Assembly: GCA_000697665.1 (NCBI GenBank)
Contig: KL197753.1
Span: forward strand, 21,004 to 85,003
Length of the DNA stretch: 64,000 bases
Origin: Jaapia argillacea MUCL 33604
Lineage: Eukaryota > Basidiomycota > Agaricomycetes > Jaapiales > Jaapiaceae
Direction of reading: 5' to 3'
Positions within the stretch are counted from its first letter, which is position 1, and every line of letters begins with the position of its first letter. The notes under the pieces are model-generated. The model did no database searches. It saw nothing but the letters and a program-made list of their open reading frames with translations, and was not told the DNA's origin. Shown here piece after piece: positions 21,049 through 33,437 of the stretch. Position numbers and translations under genes: made by a program.

Positions 21049-24000
21049 ATGAATCCGAACGTCAACACATTTCCCCCTCAAGCGCATCCATCCTACCCAT
21101 CCTCCCTTCCCCAACAACAGAACGGGATTAACCCTGCTCTACTCGCCGCCGCCTTCCAAAATTCACATGCCCCACAACAGTCCCAGCAACAATATCAACA
21201 ATCATCGTACCAACCACAAATGAACGCGCTCCAACAGATGGCGATGGGAGCTGGGAATAAATTTCCATACGCTGGTGGACTGGGTGGGATGGGCAATGGT
21301 GGTTTTAACCCCGCCATGTTCCAACAGCAGTCGCATCACCAGGGACAAGGTCAACCGAACGGGGGAGCCGCTGGGATCAGTCCCGCCCAGCTATTACAAC
21401 AGCAGCAGCAACAACAACAACAACATGGGGGTATGAATGGTACCGCGACCCAGCAGGGTTCTCAGGGTATCAACCCCGCCGCCTTCGTTAATCCTGGTGG
21501 TCAGGGTGGAGGGTCGGGTGGTGGCGCCGTTGGGGGGTATATGAATATGGGAGGGATGAACCTTGGAGGGTTGACTCCTCAGCAGTACCAACAATTGACC
21601 CAGATGAAGGCGTTCCGACAACCCGCTATCGCTCCTAACCCGAATTCCAATATCCCACCTTCGAATACTGGGAACCCTGGGTATGCGACTCCACAGCAGA
21701 TGCAGCAGCTTCAGCAGCAGCAGCATCAACAGCCACAACAACAACATCATCAGCAACCTCAGCATCAGCAGCAGCAATCGTATTCGGGGTATGCGACGCA
21801 GCAACAATCACAACAATCGCATCCTTCACAGCAGAGTCAGCAGCAGCAAATGTCGGCCGCTGCTTATTACGATCAGCAGAGACCTTCGTCTAGCGCTTCG
21901 CATTCTTCGTCTCATCATGGACAGGTGAGGCGTCCGTTTATCGAACATCGTCGATCTCGACTAAGTCGTTTATCTTAGAATATTAACCCGAATATGTCGA
22001 TGATGCCTCCTCCTTCCGCCATGCCGCGTCCACCGACAGCAGCATCCGTCTCGAGACCTGGTACTTCCCAATCGCATCATGGCTCAACCGCTCCCCCAAG
22101 TCGACCTCCTACCTCCCATTCTCATTCACAAGGCGGTCAACAAGGTCATGGCCAACAAGGTCAAAGCCCAGGTGGTTCGATGACGAATGGTTATCCCTCA
22201 TCCAACCCTAGCCCGCATCCCAGCCAAGGCCAACATCAGCAAAAACCACAAACGCCATTATCGCACCAGCAATACCAACAACAATCTCATCATATTTCGA
22301 GCCAACAGCCGCAGCATCAGCAACCGCTCGCGCCTGCTCCTGCACCTCCTGGATCTCCGTTTAGGGGAGAGAAGAGGAAGTTGGAGAGTCCAAGGGTTCC
22401 TAGTGCGGGATGGAATAACCCGCCTTCGGGTGGTGGTGGTGCGCCGCCGAATATGGGCATGAATATGGGGATGCATATGAATGCTGGCTTTGCGCATGGT
22501 GGCGTTGGTATGAATGGTACTCCGTCTGCCGGCGGTGGTGGTGGTGGTGGTGGTGGCGCGGTACCACAAACCCCGCGAATGGGATCGGTCGGGCCTCCTT
22601 CGGTCCCACAGATGGGAATGAATATGGGTGGGATGGGTATGAGTGGAGGTATGGATATGCAGACTCCGCAAAAACGACAAGGGCAGCCGATCCAACCTGG
22701 GATTGGGTTGAGTCCCGCTCAACAATTACAGATGCAGATGCAGATGGGGATGAACCCTACACATGGGATTGGGATGGATGGGATGTCGTCGGGGCAGAAA
22801 CCGCCTAGTGCGATGATGATGAATGCTGGGATTGCTCATGGTGTTGGACGAACTCCGGCACCGCCTTTGGTGGGCGTACCTACCATGCCTTCTATTCAGC
22901 CTATCCCTGGTTCGTCTTCAACACCTGCAGCTGCATCCAGTCATGTTTTACCTTCCATGCCCGTCGTCCCACCCCTTGCTTCAAACTCTGCTCCTACCGC
23001 TCTCCCGCATGTTCCTAAACCCCAATTACCGCCTCTACCACGCGAAGTCAAGTTGAACCCCAAGACTACGCGGGTATCGGTTGTTCCGCTTGCTGGGTCT
23101 GATAAGGTTATACCGCCACTTTCTGAGGATGAGATTTCGAATGTGAAGGAGTGGATGGAGAGGGATAAGAAGTATGAGGGTGTTATGAAGGGGATGAAGG
23201 AGAGGATGGGGGTTGAGGTTAGGGAGGGTTGGGTTAATGGTGTCAAGGATGGTGGTTTGTGTGCTTTGGGTGGGATTTCGAAACCGGCTTGGTGGGAGAG
23301 GGACGCTGTCATTCCGAGTAGGAGGAGGATGGAGAAATTTGGAGTGTCGTACCCTCGAAGTGGGAAAGAGAGAGATTCGAGGAGTAGGAAGACTTTGAGG
23401 AGGGAGGGGTTGAAATTGTGAGTCTAAATTTTTTTTCGTTTTTCGTTTGTGTTTTTTTTTGTTGATTGTGTTCTTGCCTTTTGTGTGCGCAGGCCTCGGA
23501 AAATGAGCGTGCACGAGACTAGCAGGCCTGAGCAGCTCGTTCCGATCAGGCTTGAATTTGATGTTGAGCATCATAAGATGAGGGATACCTTTGTTTGGAA
23601 TCTGAATGGTAAGTGCTTCGTTCTTTGTTTCTGTGATCCTTTGTTGAAGTTAGTCGTCGCCGCGTGGTTTAGACCCAATCGTCACTCCCGAAATCTTCGC
23701 CCAATCCGTCGTCGACGACTATAATCTTGCCCAATCATATCATGCAATCATCACAAAGTCCATCCAAGAGCAGCTTAGCGATTACAAAGCCCATTCGACC
23801 TTACTAGGCGGTGATGAGGACCAAGCCATTGATGTAGACGCAAAGGCCACAGAGAAGGGTAATGGTCAGTTAGACGATCGTGATGCTTTATGGTGGGAGA
23901 GTTGGCGAAAACGATTGCGAGTCTCTTCGAAAGGTGCATTTGCTCGAAAGGCGAGGAGGGTAACCGGCAAGGGAAGAAAACGGAAGCCTGGACATGCTAC

Positions 24001-26191
24001 CGACAATGAGAGTGATGCGGATATAGACCGGATGATGGCGGTAGAAGACTTTGATGGCAGCGAGAGATCGATGCATGAGGAGATGAGGATAGTTATTAAG
24101 GTCCGTTGCCTCGTGCTTTCCGTTCTGCTGGTGGCTGGAGGCTAACAATTTTTTTGGGTCATGGTGTGATTAGCTTGATATCATCGTTGGTTCCGTCAAG
24201 CTCGATGACCAATTTGAATGGGATTTAAACAACGAGGATGCTTCGCCTGAACAGTTTGCAGAAGTATACTCGAGAGACCTTGGTTTGGCTGGAGAATTCA
24301 AGTGAGTTGGTTGATCGTGTGCTCCGGTCGTGGCTAATCAATCTCTCATAGAACCGCCATCGCTCACTCAATACGAGAACAAGTTCAGACGTTCCAGAAG
24401 TCGTTATTCCTCGTCGGACATCCTTCGGATGGTTCTGCCGTTCAAGATGATGATCTACGAATGTCCTTCCTCCCATCACTTACCTCTGCCGCACGTTCCC
24501 TCGATCAAGTCCAATCCTTCACACCCACTCTGAACTACCTCAGTGACGGTGAGATTGAAAAGAGCGAAAGGGAGCGCGAAAATGAGATGAATAGGCGGAG
24601 AAAACGCAATACTAGGGGCAGACGTGGAGTCGCTCTTCCAGATCGTGAGGCAGTTAGGACTTATCGGACCCCTGCTATTGGTTTCCCTGAAGTGGACCCG
24701 GCTACTTTGGCTGCCGCCGCACTCCTCACCGTTCCGAAGAGAAGAGCTGCTGCTGACCGTGCTTCAGTTAACATTGCCAATATGGTGGCTTCGGAGAACG
24801 GCACAGTCCTTCCAACACCGCAATCAATCCCTCTCAATCTCAGCTCCTCTACCTCTGTCCAGCCCAAGGAGAAGAAAACGAAGGGCTTGTTCAAGGCTCC
24901 CGAGTATCCCCCGACAGTTCTGCGGCCTCGTGCCAACGTCCCCGCCCCGACCCCATCTACATCAGTGGATGCGTCATCTCTACCGCCTCCTTTGGAAAAC
25001 GACCCTCCGCTGCCGGCCGGTAACTTCTCCGCTGCTCCCGACAGCAAATCGACTCCCAGAATTGGGAAGATGAAGACCGCCAGGGAACTTGAAAGAGAGG
25101 CCAAAGAAAAGGAGTTCGTTGATGGACAGCACCCAAACATGATCAATGGCGTCTGGCATTGTTCGAATTGCGGTTGTCCTGAAAATGTGGCTATCGGTAG
25201 GAGAAAGGGTCCATTGGGTGATAAAACGCAATGCGGCATGTGCGGTAAGCGCTTATCTATAGGCCCGTTACGCCACGATGCTGATCACGCCGTCACTGCT
25301 TTCAGGAAAGTATTGGCACAGGCATCGTAGACCTCGTCCAGTCGAGTACAACTCGGAAGCTGACTACCACCTAAACCTCAAACGCGAGGCTGAAAATGCC
25401 AAGACTGTTGCGAAGAAGAAGGGTGGAGCTGCTGCTCTACGTGCCGCATTGGAACGTGATCAACAGTCCCCTGCACCAGCATCCGGCATTCCGGATGGGA
25501 TAGCTGATTCCTCTGAGCCACCGACACCTCGACGACCAAATAGTAAGGTCGATGTTTGGGCTGATATCCCCACTCCTTCTCGGCCTGCCTCCAGCACCAA
25601 CGATGCGATCAAGGCGGAGCCAGTTTCACCAATCTCAAGTGGTAGTTCCAGCTCATCCGAGCCACCCTTGGCGCAGAGAATCAGCAAGCCCAACGGCGCT
25701 AACCATTCTCACATCAGTACTCCAGGGGCCTCCTCCCACGCAGACAAAACCGAATCGTCACCACGCCACTCTCGAAATGGCTCAAATCATCCTCCACTTC
25801 CTCTTTCCTCCAATAATCCTTCTCAATCGAGTGTAAGCTCCTACTCAACCACTACGATCAATTTCGGGTTTGACTGACAGCGGTTGCAGTTGATGGAACC
25901 CCCGTGGCTATCTGCTGCTCTTGACAGCATGAGGGGCAAGTACCCTGATGACAATTTTGAGATGGTCTTGCGCAATGGCAACACTCCTTCACCTGAGTGG
26001 CGAATAAAGTGCATCGATTGTCCAGGAAAGGTGTGTCAATATATCTCCGCCATTCCTTTCGAATCCTTCTGACGGCGAGTCAGTTGTACGTCCCTGGTCC
26101 AGGGGAGACTCTGTCGAACTACGAAGTTCATCTGAAGAATCGCCAGCACCGTCAGCGTGTAACCAACCGGCTCAATGGCGTAGCCTCATGA
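21049..26191 (+). CDS. SNF5: SWI/SNF (BAF/RSC) chromatin-remodelling subunit SNF5/SMARCB1 with extra zinc fingers
   Basis: Nine exons: 21049-21924, 21979-23417, 23493-23608, 23673-24100, 24174-24301, 24352-25244, 25306-25832, 25890-26030, 26084-26191. The N-terminal 750 residues or so are Gln/Asn/Met/Gly/Pro-rich and disordered. A basic segment (SKPAWWERDAVIPSRRRME) precedes the two SNF5 repeats: repeat 1 LVPIRLEFDVEHHKMRDTF with FAQSVVDDY; repeat 2 LDIIVGSVKLDDQFEWDLNN with FAEVYSRDLGL. These repeats bind the remodeller's partner subunits in the SNF5 family. Then comes a GATA-like finger (CSNCGCPEN ... CGMCGKYWHRHRRPRP). The last two exons encode CIDCPGK plus YEVHLKNRQHRQRV, a matrin/U1-type finger. 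It acts in the nucleus. It converges with the esterase gene, only 197 bp separating the stops. Chosen start: first ATG of the long open frame; short upstream leader exons are possible. Confidence 0.92.
21394..21870 (+). repeat. CAG/CAA glutamine-codon repeats in SNF5 exon 1
   Basis: Clusters of CAG, CAA and CAT codons (21400-21424, 21690-21780, 21800-21850) encode polyglutamine with interspersed histidine. They form part of the coding region and are probably length-variable. Confidence 0.8.
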
Positions 26192-26388
26192 CGTCCGCTG
26201 GATGTCATTTCTTGAATACGTGCATACTTTGTTGCTATCTGTCGTTGTCCCTATCGCTTTTCCAGTTTTTCGGTTTGTCTCGTGTATTGTTATTCGGATT
26301 GTATTTACGACATCGTCCCGCCCTATTCACTCGATTTTTACAACACCGAATAGATTTTGAGTCTTTACATTCACCGCGTGCCCCACCC

Positions 26389-28527
26389 TCAATCCTCCGT
26401 TCGAAGAACCTTGGTTGCAACCAATGAACATCTCGCCGTCTCCAAATCCGGCTCACTCTCGACGAAGCTACCGCTGACGTCGGTACTGTTCTGCGGGTCT
26501 TGCTGCAGCACCATCCTCACACGCTCACCGACACCATACGCCGTCCAATTTGGTGACATGGCAAGCTTGAATGTGTTCGGGTCATGGGACCGAGTGAAGG
26601 ATAGCCAATACGCAATCAGCTCCGACGCGAAAGCCAGCTCGACCGGGGTTTGGGGTGTGAATGTAGTTGTTCCGTTGTAGCTGTGCCACCCAGGGAAGTC
26701 AGATATCAACGACATTCCTATAAGAGGATACGAACCCAGTGTTGGTGCCGCGGAACATCATCCAATTCTCTGAGGCGTGTTCGACTGCAAGATCGGTCGG
26801 AGACTGGGTTGGGTTTCGTTGGTTGTATCTGTAGGTCCACGTCGGAGCAAAGGATGAAAAGGCGAGCCCCATGATCGTACGCTGAAACGAAGCCCGGTCT
26901 CAAGATATAGAAGAATTCAGATATGAATTGACTTACAGCACACCGAACACTTGGCTCCCCAGTCGCGACGCGCTGCCATTCGTTTGTGGAGGAGAACTCG
27001 GTGGATGGATACGCGGCCATGAAGTCAGCCAGGTCGGCTGACGTTAACGAAGGGAAAAAGGCTTGAAGCGCAGCCGAGATGTTCGTTCCACCTGCCAGCG
27101 TCTCGTTTGAAACGGCCCTGTGGAATTAATACGACGAAGCATAAGTATTGTGTGGATGGGGATATGAATTAACCAGGTACTTACCCAACGATCAAAGGCA
27201 CATGGGCAAACTTTCCTTGAAGAATGGATAACGTTGGGTATTGAGTGATCAACTTCCCATCAACGACGGGGATGAAGTTCTTGTACGGTCCAGTACTGAA
27301 ACCGTCAGAGCAAACTACGATCAATACGCCGCTACGAATACAGAACCAATGATGAACGCACAAATTATAGTTGGACGCATCTTGGGCACGGGCTAAGGCG
27401 CTGATACTCGCGTTCCTGAGGCAAGTCATCTGAGAAGCTATGGTGGGTTCACTGGCAGAACCACACCCTGCCTGTTGTGCGTAGTATTGGAACAACGGCT
27501 GTACAAAAGGGCAGTTTTTAACCGTTGAGGTAAACCAAAATAGGCATGTAAAGCTGCGAACCTGCGATTGTTCGGGGAGAGAAACGGGCGCTCGATATAC
27601 ACTCTGGGCAATTGCGGCAGAAAACAACGACTCTCCTTCATTTGCCACCAAATGCAACTCAATGGATGAGCCACCCGCACTTTCACCGTTGATGGTAACT
27701 TGGCTTGGATCTCCACCGAAAGCAGAGATATATTGTTTGATCCACTTGAGTGATTGAACTTGATCCTGGAAGCCGACATTCAAGTCGCCTAAGGTAGAAT
27801 CTGTGACAAACTCCGGAGTGGAAAGGAAACCAAAGGAGTCCAGTCGATAGTAGACGGAGACGATGACAACATTTGGGCTTTGGTTAATCCAAGCGTCAAA
27901 AGGCCAGTTCGCAGGGTTTCCATATACGTATCCTGATCAATGAGTGGTCAAGGGTCAGGATCAGAAATCTTCGTTAGCAGCTCAGGGTATACGCACCACC
28001 GCCGTGGATGTAAACAAGAACCGGCACTTCGAAATTAGCGCAAGAGCATTGTTAGCTACCAAGGGCAACATAGACGCATGGCCTGTTCTTACAGTTGCTG
28101 GTATTGGTGGCTCCATATGGAGCGTAGATATTGATGTTAAGGCAATCTTCACTACCGGCTCCACCAGCATCCCCACCTTTGAAAACGGAATAGATGAGGA
28201 CTCTAATAAGCGCACCCGCCATGAGAACTAACCTCCAGTTGTCCCTTGTACACAAAAGTTGGGGTACTTTGTGGCATCCACAACTTGGCCATTTGCCAGC
28301 TGGGCGATGCGAGACGTGTTGAGAGGCAGGGGCGCCCTAAACCTTAGGTCGCCCAAGGGAGGTTCTGCGTAGGGGATGCCGAGATATGCGACTGTATTCG
28401 CATACGACTGATTTCCTTGGTAGCTCGCATACCCGACGTTCACGATACTCCCAGAAGAGGTAGCGGAAACCAAGGAAGAGCCATAGAGAGCGAGCCCAGC
28501 TAGAAAACTGAGGACAGAGGGAGTCAT
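26389..28527 (-). CDS. Type-B carboxylesterase/lipase, secreted
   Basis: A multi-exon alpha/beta hydrolase. The start at 28527 gives a signal peptide (LSFLAGLALYGSSLVSA). Family features in order: YLGIPYAEPPLGDLRF; EDCLNINIY (carboxylesterase B second signature); LVYIHGGG (oxyanion hole); VNWI-like WINQSPNVVIVSVYYR; the nucleophile elbow GDPSQVTINGESAGG with the catalytic Ser; VPLIVG; and VEHASENWMMF with the likely catalytic His. The C-terminus ends KVLRTED. Several Asn-X-Ser/Thr sites fit secretion. It hydrolyses carboxylic esters; substrate cannot be told. Introns are short and in frame, and no disabling change was seen. It lies tail-to-tail with SNF5 and its start is 308 bp from the stop of the transcription factor gene, which is transcribed the same way. 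Confidence 0.9.
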
Positions 28528-28835
28528 ATCGACCAACTGTGTGAGGCAGTGGAGTCGGAGAGCATTGAGCAAGTCCACAAGCATCTTTATACCGAGACTA
28601 CTCTCGTAAAGTCCTTCCAAGCAGCTCGAAGCACTGTGCAATCGATGGAGAACAGCATAGACGATGAGGGGAGGCAGTCAGGTGCAAGAAAGAGAGAAGC
28701 AAAGTCTCGTCATTGGTGTTGAGCGGTCCGCGACAGAGGTGGTTCGAAGACATCATGCACAGGCAGGTTTCCAACTTATGAACTAAACACCTCCGAAACT
28801 CCGCCGATTTTCTCAAGGTCAAAATAGTTCAATGA

Positions 28836-31800
28836 TCAAGTGTTGGACAATGGTAGGTCATTATATACACCGGACTGCATGAAAGACGACCACTTGTCGT
28901 CTAACATGACCTCGCCACCGAAAGAATTCGACGTCGCAATCGGATGAACCGCATCGAACCCTCCCACATACTCGCCAGTTTCCCTCGAAATCTCGCGATC
29001 TAGACTATCCCAGCCAAGAGGGAACCCACCTCGACGCATCATCACGTCTTCCATCTCTTCGAGCGTTGGGGCTTCCAAAACAGCTTCGTAAGACATCGTC
29101 TCCTGCCATGCCATTGGCATCTGTCCATTTTGCCGTAGATGTGAGGAAGGAGAGATCGAGGGTCGGTAATCGACGGCACTGGTGGCCGGTGCGGTGGGGG
29201 GTCTCTTGGGGACAACGAGCCTAGTCTTCCCTCGGAAGATGTCGATTTCGTCATCTTTTTCTTCTTGCTTGACTCTGACATCGATTGTCTCGATAGACGG
29301 TACCACGGCCCTGAATGTTGTCTTTGACTGCACCAATTTCTCTCGCATTCGAAAGAGAACAGGCTGGACCAGTTAAAGCGAGTGGGGACAGGACAGAAAC
29401 GCCACTCACTAGTGCTCTTGCCGCCCGACTGCTGGACGTTGAGGCGTCCTGAAACAATCGACAAGCACGTTCAAATTGCTCCAAAGGACATGGGTCCAGT
29501 TGGATTCCGGGGCATTGTGTGACAACAGCGCCGATGATCACCTGCGCCGGAACGGTTGTAGTGATCAGCAGTACATCGTCATGTGAGAAACCACTTACCG
29601 AAGCTGAAAACGAGAATGACCAGATACGCCAGATTCTCGTACAAAGGAGTGGTTGGGCCGCAAACTGCTCAACGGTCGACTCCAAAACGACACAAGCTGC
29701 TCGATAAGCGGCAAGGAACGAACGACTATAGGTACTCTTCAACGGGTTCTCTGGACAATCCGTGATAGCTTGTGCGAAGAAACCTCTGTGAAGGTACATA
29801 AGGACTGTTTGAGGTTAGAAACCAAAAGTTCGCAAACGACAACCGCGACGAGGTAACTCAACTGAGTTCGTGAAAATGGCGTCGAACAAATATGCGCATC
29901 GCAGTTGCCGTACGTTGTGGGTCGTGACTCGAGTCTGACTTTGGGATCTCGAACTCGCGAATCTGACTGTCCAGCTCCATCACTCGCTCGTAACTTGGTG
30001 GTTTGGCTGATAAAACGGCATGAAAAACGGGTATAGCGCACTCCCGAACAAAGTGGAAACTCCACACTCCAACTGACCAAATCCTCGTCAGAATCATGGG
30101 TGCCGGAGCACAGAGGAAAAGGTGACTTACATCCCAGAGGGACTTCGCCCTGTTGATAAATTTCCTCGTCATGTTGAGTTGGGATGTCACAACGGATGAA
30201 CGGCGGCCGAATAACAGGTGGACGGCCAGTAACCATGCTCTACGCAAGTGTGAGAGAAATCGAGGGAAATTCATACGCGTGGTATACCTGCCAAAGATCC
30301 CCAGCGAGAAGATTCCAGAAATATGCACGGCGTTCGTAGGCTTGTCTGCCATTTATCCCCCAAAACGAGGGGTCCATATCTATGAACCAGCATGACTTTT
30401 ACGATTCGATGGATGACTCGCAGATCGACATACGCAGGCCAATCTAGAAATAATAATCAATTAAACATTAAGAACGCGATTGAATTGAACATACCCGAAG
30501 AGCAATTTGACATGATAGTGTGAGGAGGATGTATGTGTGCTCCAAGTTTTTCTCTTCCCCACTCATACCATTGTAAATACTCATCAAATGGAGAGCCTTG
30601 GCTGTAACCAACGAGTGTTTCGTCATAGCAGGCTGTAACGCAAGTGCAGCTCTTCCCAACAAATAGTATCGCCTAGCCTCCACATTATATGGAGGCAAGG
30701 TAAGATCAAGAAGCGCCCCTATAGCGAAGACCATGAGGAGTAATCCCAGATCATGGGGACCGTAACCTCTGATACCACCTCGAGGTTGTCTGTAAACCGC
30801 AGGCATGAGTTCCGCAATGACATGTTGTCGTGAAACAATCTGGGTCATCCACATCAAATGTTCGAGAAACGTTTCACAGAGTGCGGAGGCTCGGGGTTTT
30901 GGAGGTAGAAAGGATTCGATGAGGGTCTGAACTGGTTCTGGAGGGATAGTTGGGTGTGTGACAGGGAATGATTCGTAGAAGAGCATGATCTCTTGTGGGA
31001 TTTCGTCTTGAAGTGATCGATCATGGCCATTGGTTTGCCACTGAAGGGGTGGGGGAACATGCTCCTTTGCTTCCTACGAAGGGTGAGGAAGAAACTAGAC
31101 AAATGATGGATGTCACTTACAAACAATAGGCTCTTGGATCGAGAGATATGAGCGACATTCGAGTAGTCACGCGAGCTAACCAACTCACCTCTGACCCTCC
31201 AGTGGGACCATAAAATCGATGATCTCCGTCACTCTGTTCAGCAACATATAACGTGCCAAGAGAATCGGCCAAGTCGGCGACCTCATCTCGAGTTGTAGTG
31301 ATTGTCTTGTCTTCACTCTTGAATGGCTTGACCAAGAGGGGGTGCGGCTGTATGGACTGCGTGGTCTGGATTATCGCCAGGGCATCCTCCAGAGAATGCA
31401 TTCGTTCTTCAAGTTTCGCCATCCTTCGCCGTAGATGATCTTCGGCAGAATTGACGTATCTGCAGGAAAAGTCAAATTTGAGGAGTAAGCCAAGAGCGGA
31501 GGGACATACCGAGCGCCCTCTCCAGGGGGGATGGTTTCTGCGGAACGGACATCGGGTCAGTGAAAAAAGAGATATTCAATCCCAAGCAGTCACGACGAAG
31601 GCCATACGATACGCACCATTTGGGCAGAGGGGAGCACATCCTCGTTTCACGCATGTCGTACACGGAACTGGGAAGGGTTTCAGCAATTGGAACTTGCCAC
31701 TGTATGCTGGGCTGGGATATACCAAGTCTGTCGCACTTGATCTTCAACCTGTCAGACCTTCAGCAAGAAGCCACCGATCCGCGCGATTGCTCGACTCACC

Positions 31801-31939
31801 TCCTACATTCTGCACAAGCAATCTCACCGAGTGTCCGCCGAGTCTCCTTTCGTCTGTTTCTGACAGTACTATTGCTTCTCCGTGGTACAGTCTCTTCCAT
31901 GATCGTCGACGGCCCTGCGTGCGGGCCGGTGGTTGGCAT
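28836..31939 (-). CDS. Zn2Cys6 fungal transcription factor
   Basis: The start at 31939 (MPTTGPHAG) leads to a basic stretch (RRSNSTVRNRRKETRR) and the binuclear zinc cluster: ACAECRR, intron, LKIKCDR, intron, VPCTTCVKRGCAPLCPN. The intron inside the cluster is common in fungi. A coiled-coil follows (MAKLEERMHSLEDALAII), probably for dimerisation. The middle region has the fungal-specific regulatory domain: LLMVFAIGALLDLTLPPYN, YYLLGRAALA, then IGLHMDPSFWG, YERRAYFWNLLAGDLWQ and SMVTGRPPVIRPPF. The C-terminal part has long helices, an SKTTFRAVVP segment, a charged VKQEEKDDEID and a disordered end. It binds DNA in the nucleus; its targets are unknown. The adjacent esterase is a possible target by neighbourhood only. 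Confidence 0.9.
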
Positions 31940-33055
31940 ATTGCCGGATGAGAGAACAGATTTCGTGGTGTGAATTGATGTGCTGCCTTCAGTCTTTGAC
32001 CTCAGGATAGATGATGGCAGCAGTCAAGAGGTGAGGAGCAAATTAGCATTTGTTATTATCCTGTTTGCGTCAAGGTTGCTTGGCAAGTCGATTGAGTGCA
32101 CTGCCTGCGACGTGTGGGAAACGTTTCTTCCTTAAGCCTTCTGACTGTTCCATGTCATACGCATCTGCTTGCGCTCCAGTTCTGTCGCAAGAACACCAAG
32201 GCCTGCTGACCGACTATTGCCTTCAGGAATACTTGACCTCATTGACATACTGCGCGGACAGCCATCGGGTAGGCGTGAACTCCACATTGAACCTACTGTA
32301 CCATCACGCCAGAACCTGCCACTGTGGACTTTGGCCCCTGCTGTCTCACGCGCACCTCCGGAGGCTTCTGATCCTCTATGAAACAGTTTTCTCGATGATT
32401 TATCTCAATCGTAAGCAACGCTCAAAGATGGGGGCATGCTCCCACCTTACCATTTCCTCCGTCAGACATTCTGGTTACAACATGAAGTCTCTCACAGTGT
32501 AATAACAGCAATCTAGGCTGCCTTGTCCTATATGGCGACTCTCAAGCACCTTAGTTTCCAGCGCTCGCCACTCTCTTTGTCTCCATCACCTGTCTCACAG
32601 ACGGTTTTCTGTCTTACAATATCATTGGAGGAGACGACCATTCTGTCCCCAAGATCCGCAGTTTAACTCGGCCGATCCTTTCGTGAGACTTCAGAGCTCC
32701 TAAATATGGAGCACGAGTCACCTCGGCCCTCTGCCTGGGTCTCATCAAACCTCTTATCAAGTTATCCTTGTGTCTGAGTGAGTCATTCCCTTGATCCAGG
32801 TGATTGTCCCCAGTGCCTGTCATGGGTGCTCCTAGGCGAGAGGTTATCCGACATGGCTATCTGGTGGTATTTGATGACCGAGGAAGAACCAACGAGTTGG
32901 AGTCGCCCGCCTCACGCCAACGTGACTCCCAACTCAATCTTTAACTGACCCACCACTCTTACCTGTGTATCCGCTTTCCCTGCTTCCGTTCTTACTTCAC
33001 AAATAATTTCCGTCGTTCGCATTCTCATTCCTCGAAGCTAACAATAGCTTCCTTA

Positions 33056-33093
33056 GATCCGGACCCGAGCTCTCTGGGCGTCAACGGATCAAT
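33056..33093 (+). repeat. 38-bp direct repeat with palindromic ends, copy 1
   Basis: It begins GATCCGGACCCGAGCTCTCT and ends CGGATCAAT. GATCCG at the start pairs with CGGATC near the end, and CCC pairs with GGG inside, so it could form a hairpin. The upstream GAAGCTAA is also shared with copy 2. Confidence 0.75.
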
Positions 33094-33399
33094 GGGTCAA
33101 GGTTCCCGTATCGTTCTCTAGCCCTTCATTGACTCATACCACGACGCGCAGCGGGGCGTTCTGCTCGGGTGATCAGACATCTGATCCTCGCACTGATCCA
33201 GCCTGGACGAAAATAATCCGCGCACCATTGTAAGATCCGCCCCCTCTTTCCTTCGACCTTAGAGTCCTGGGAGGGGGTGTACTATCACTCCCAACCACAT
33301 ATCTTCCGGAAATGTCAGCCGGCGAGGCTCTCTTGAAGGTTTCACCCTGTCGTTCTTCCAGCCTGCGATCTCCATGCTCTTTGAAGCTAATATTGATTC

Positions 33400-33437
33400 G
33401 ATCCGGACCCGAGCTCTCTGGGCGTCAACGGATCAAT
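33400..33437 (+). repeat. 38-bp direct repeat with palindromic ends, copy 2
   Basis: Identical to 33056-33093 and 344 bp downstream in the same orientation. The sequence between the copies is not repeated. Confidence 0.75.

Noticed and set aside
32050-32502. 150-codon plus-strand frame upstream of the transcription factor
   Set aside because: No domain, odd Cys/His/Leu composition and no neighbouring exons; treated as chance.
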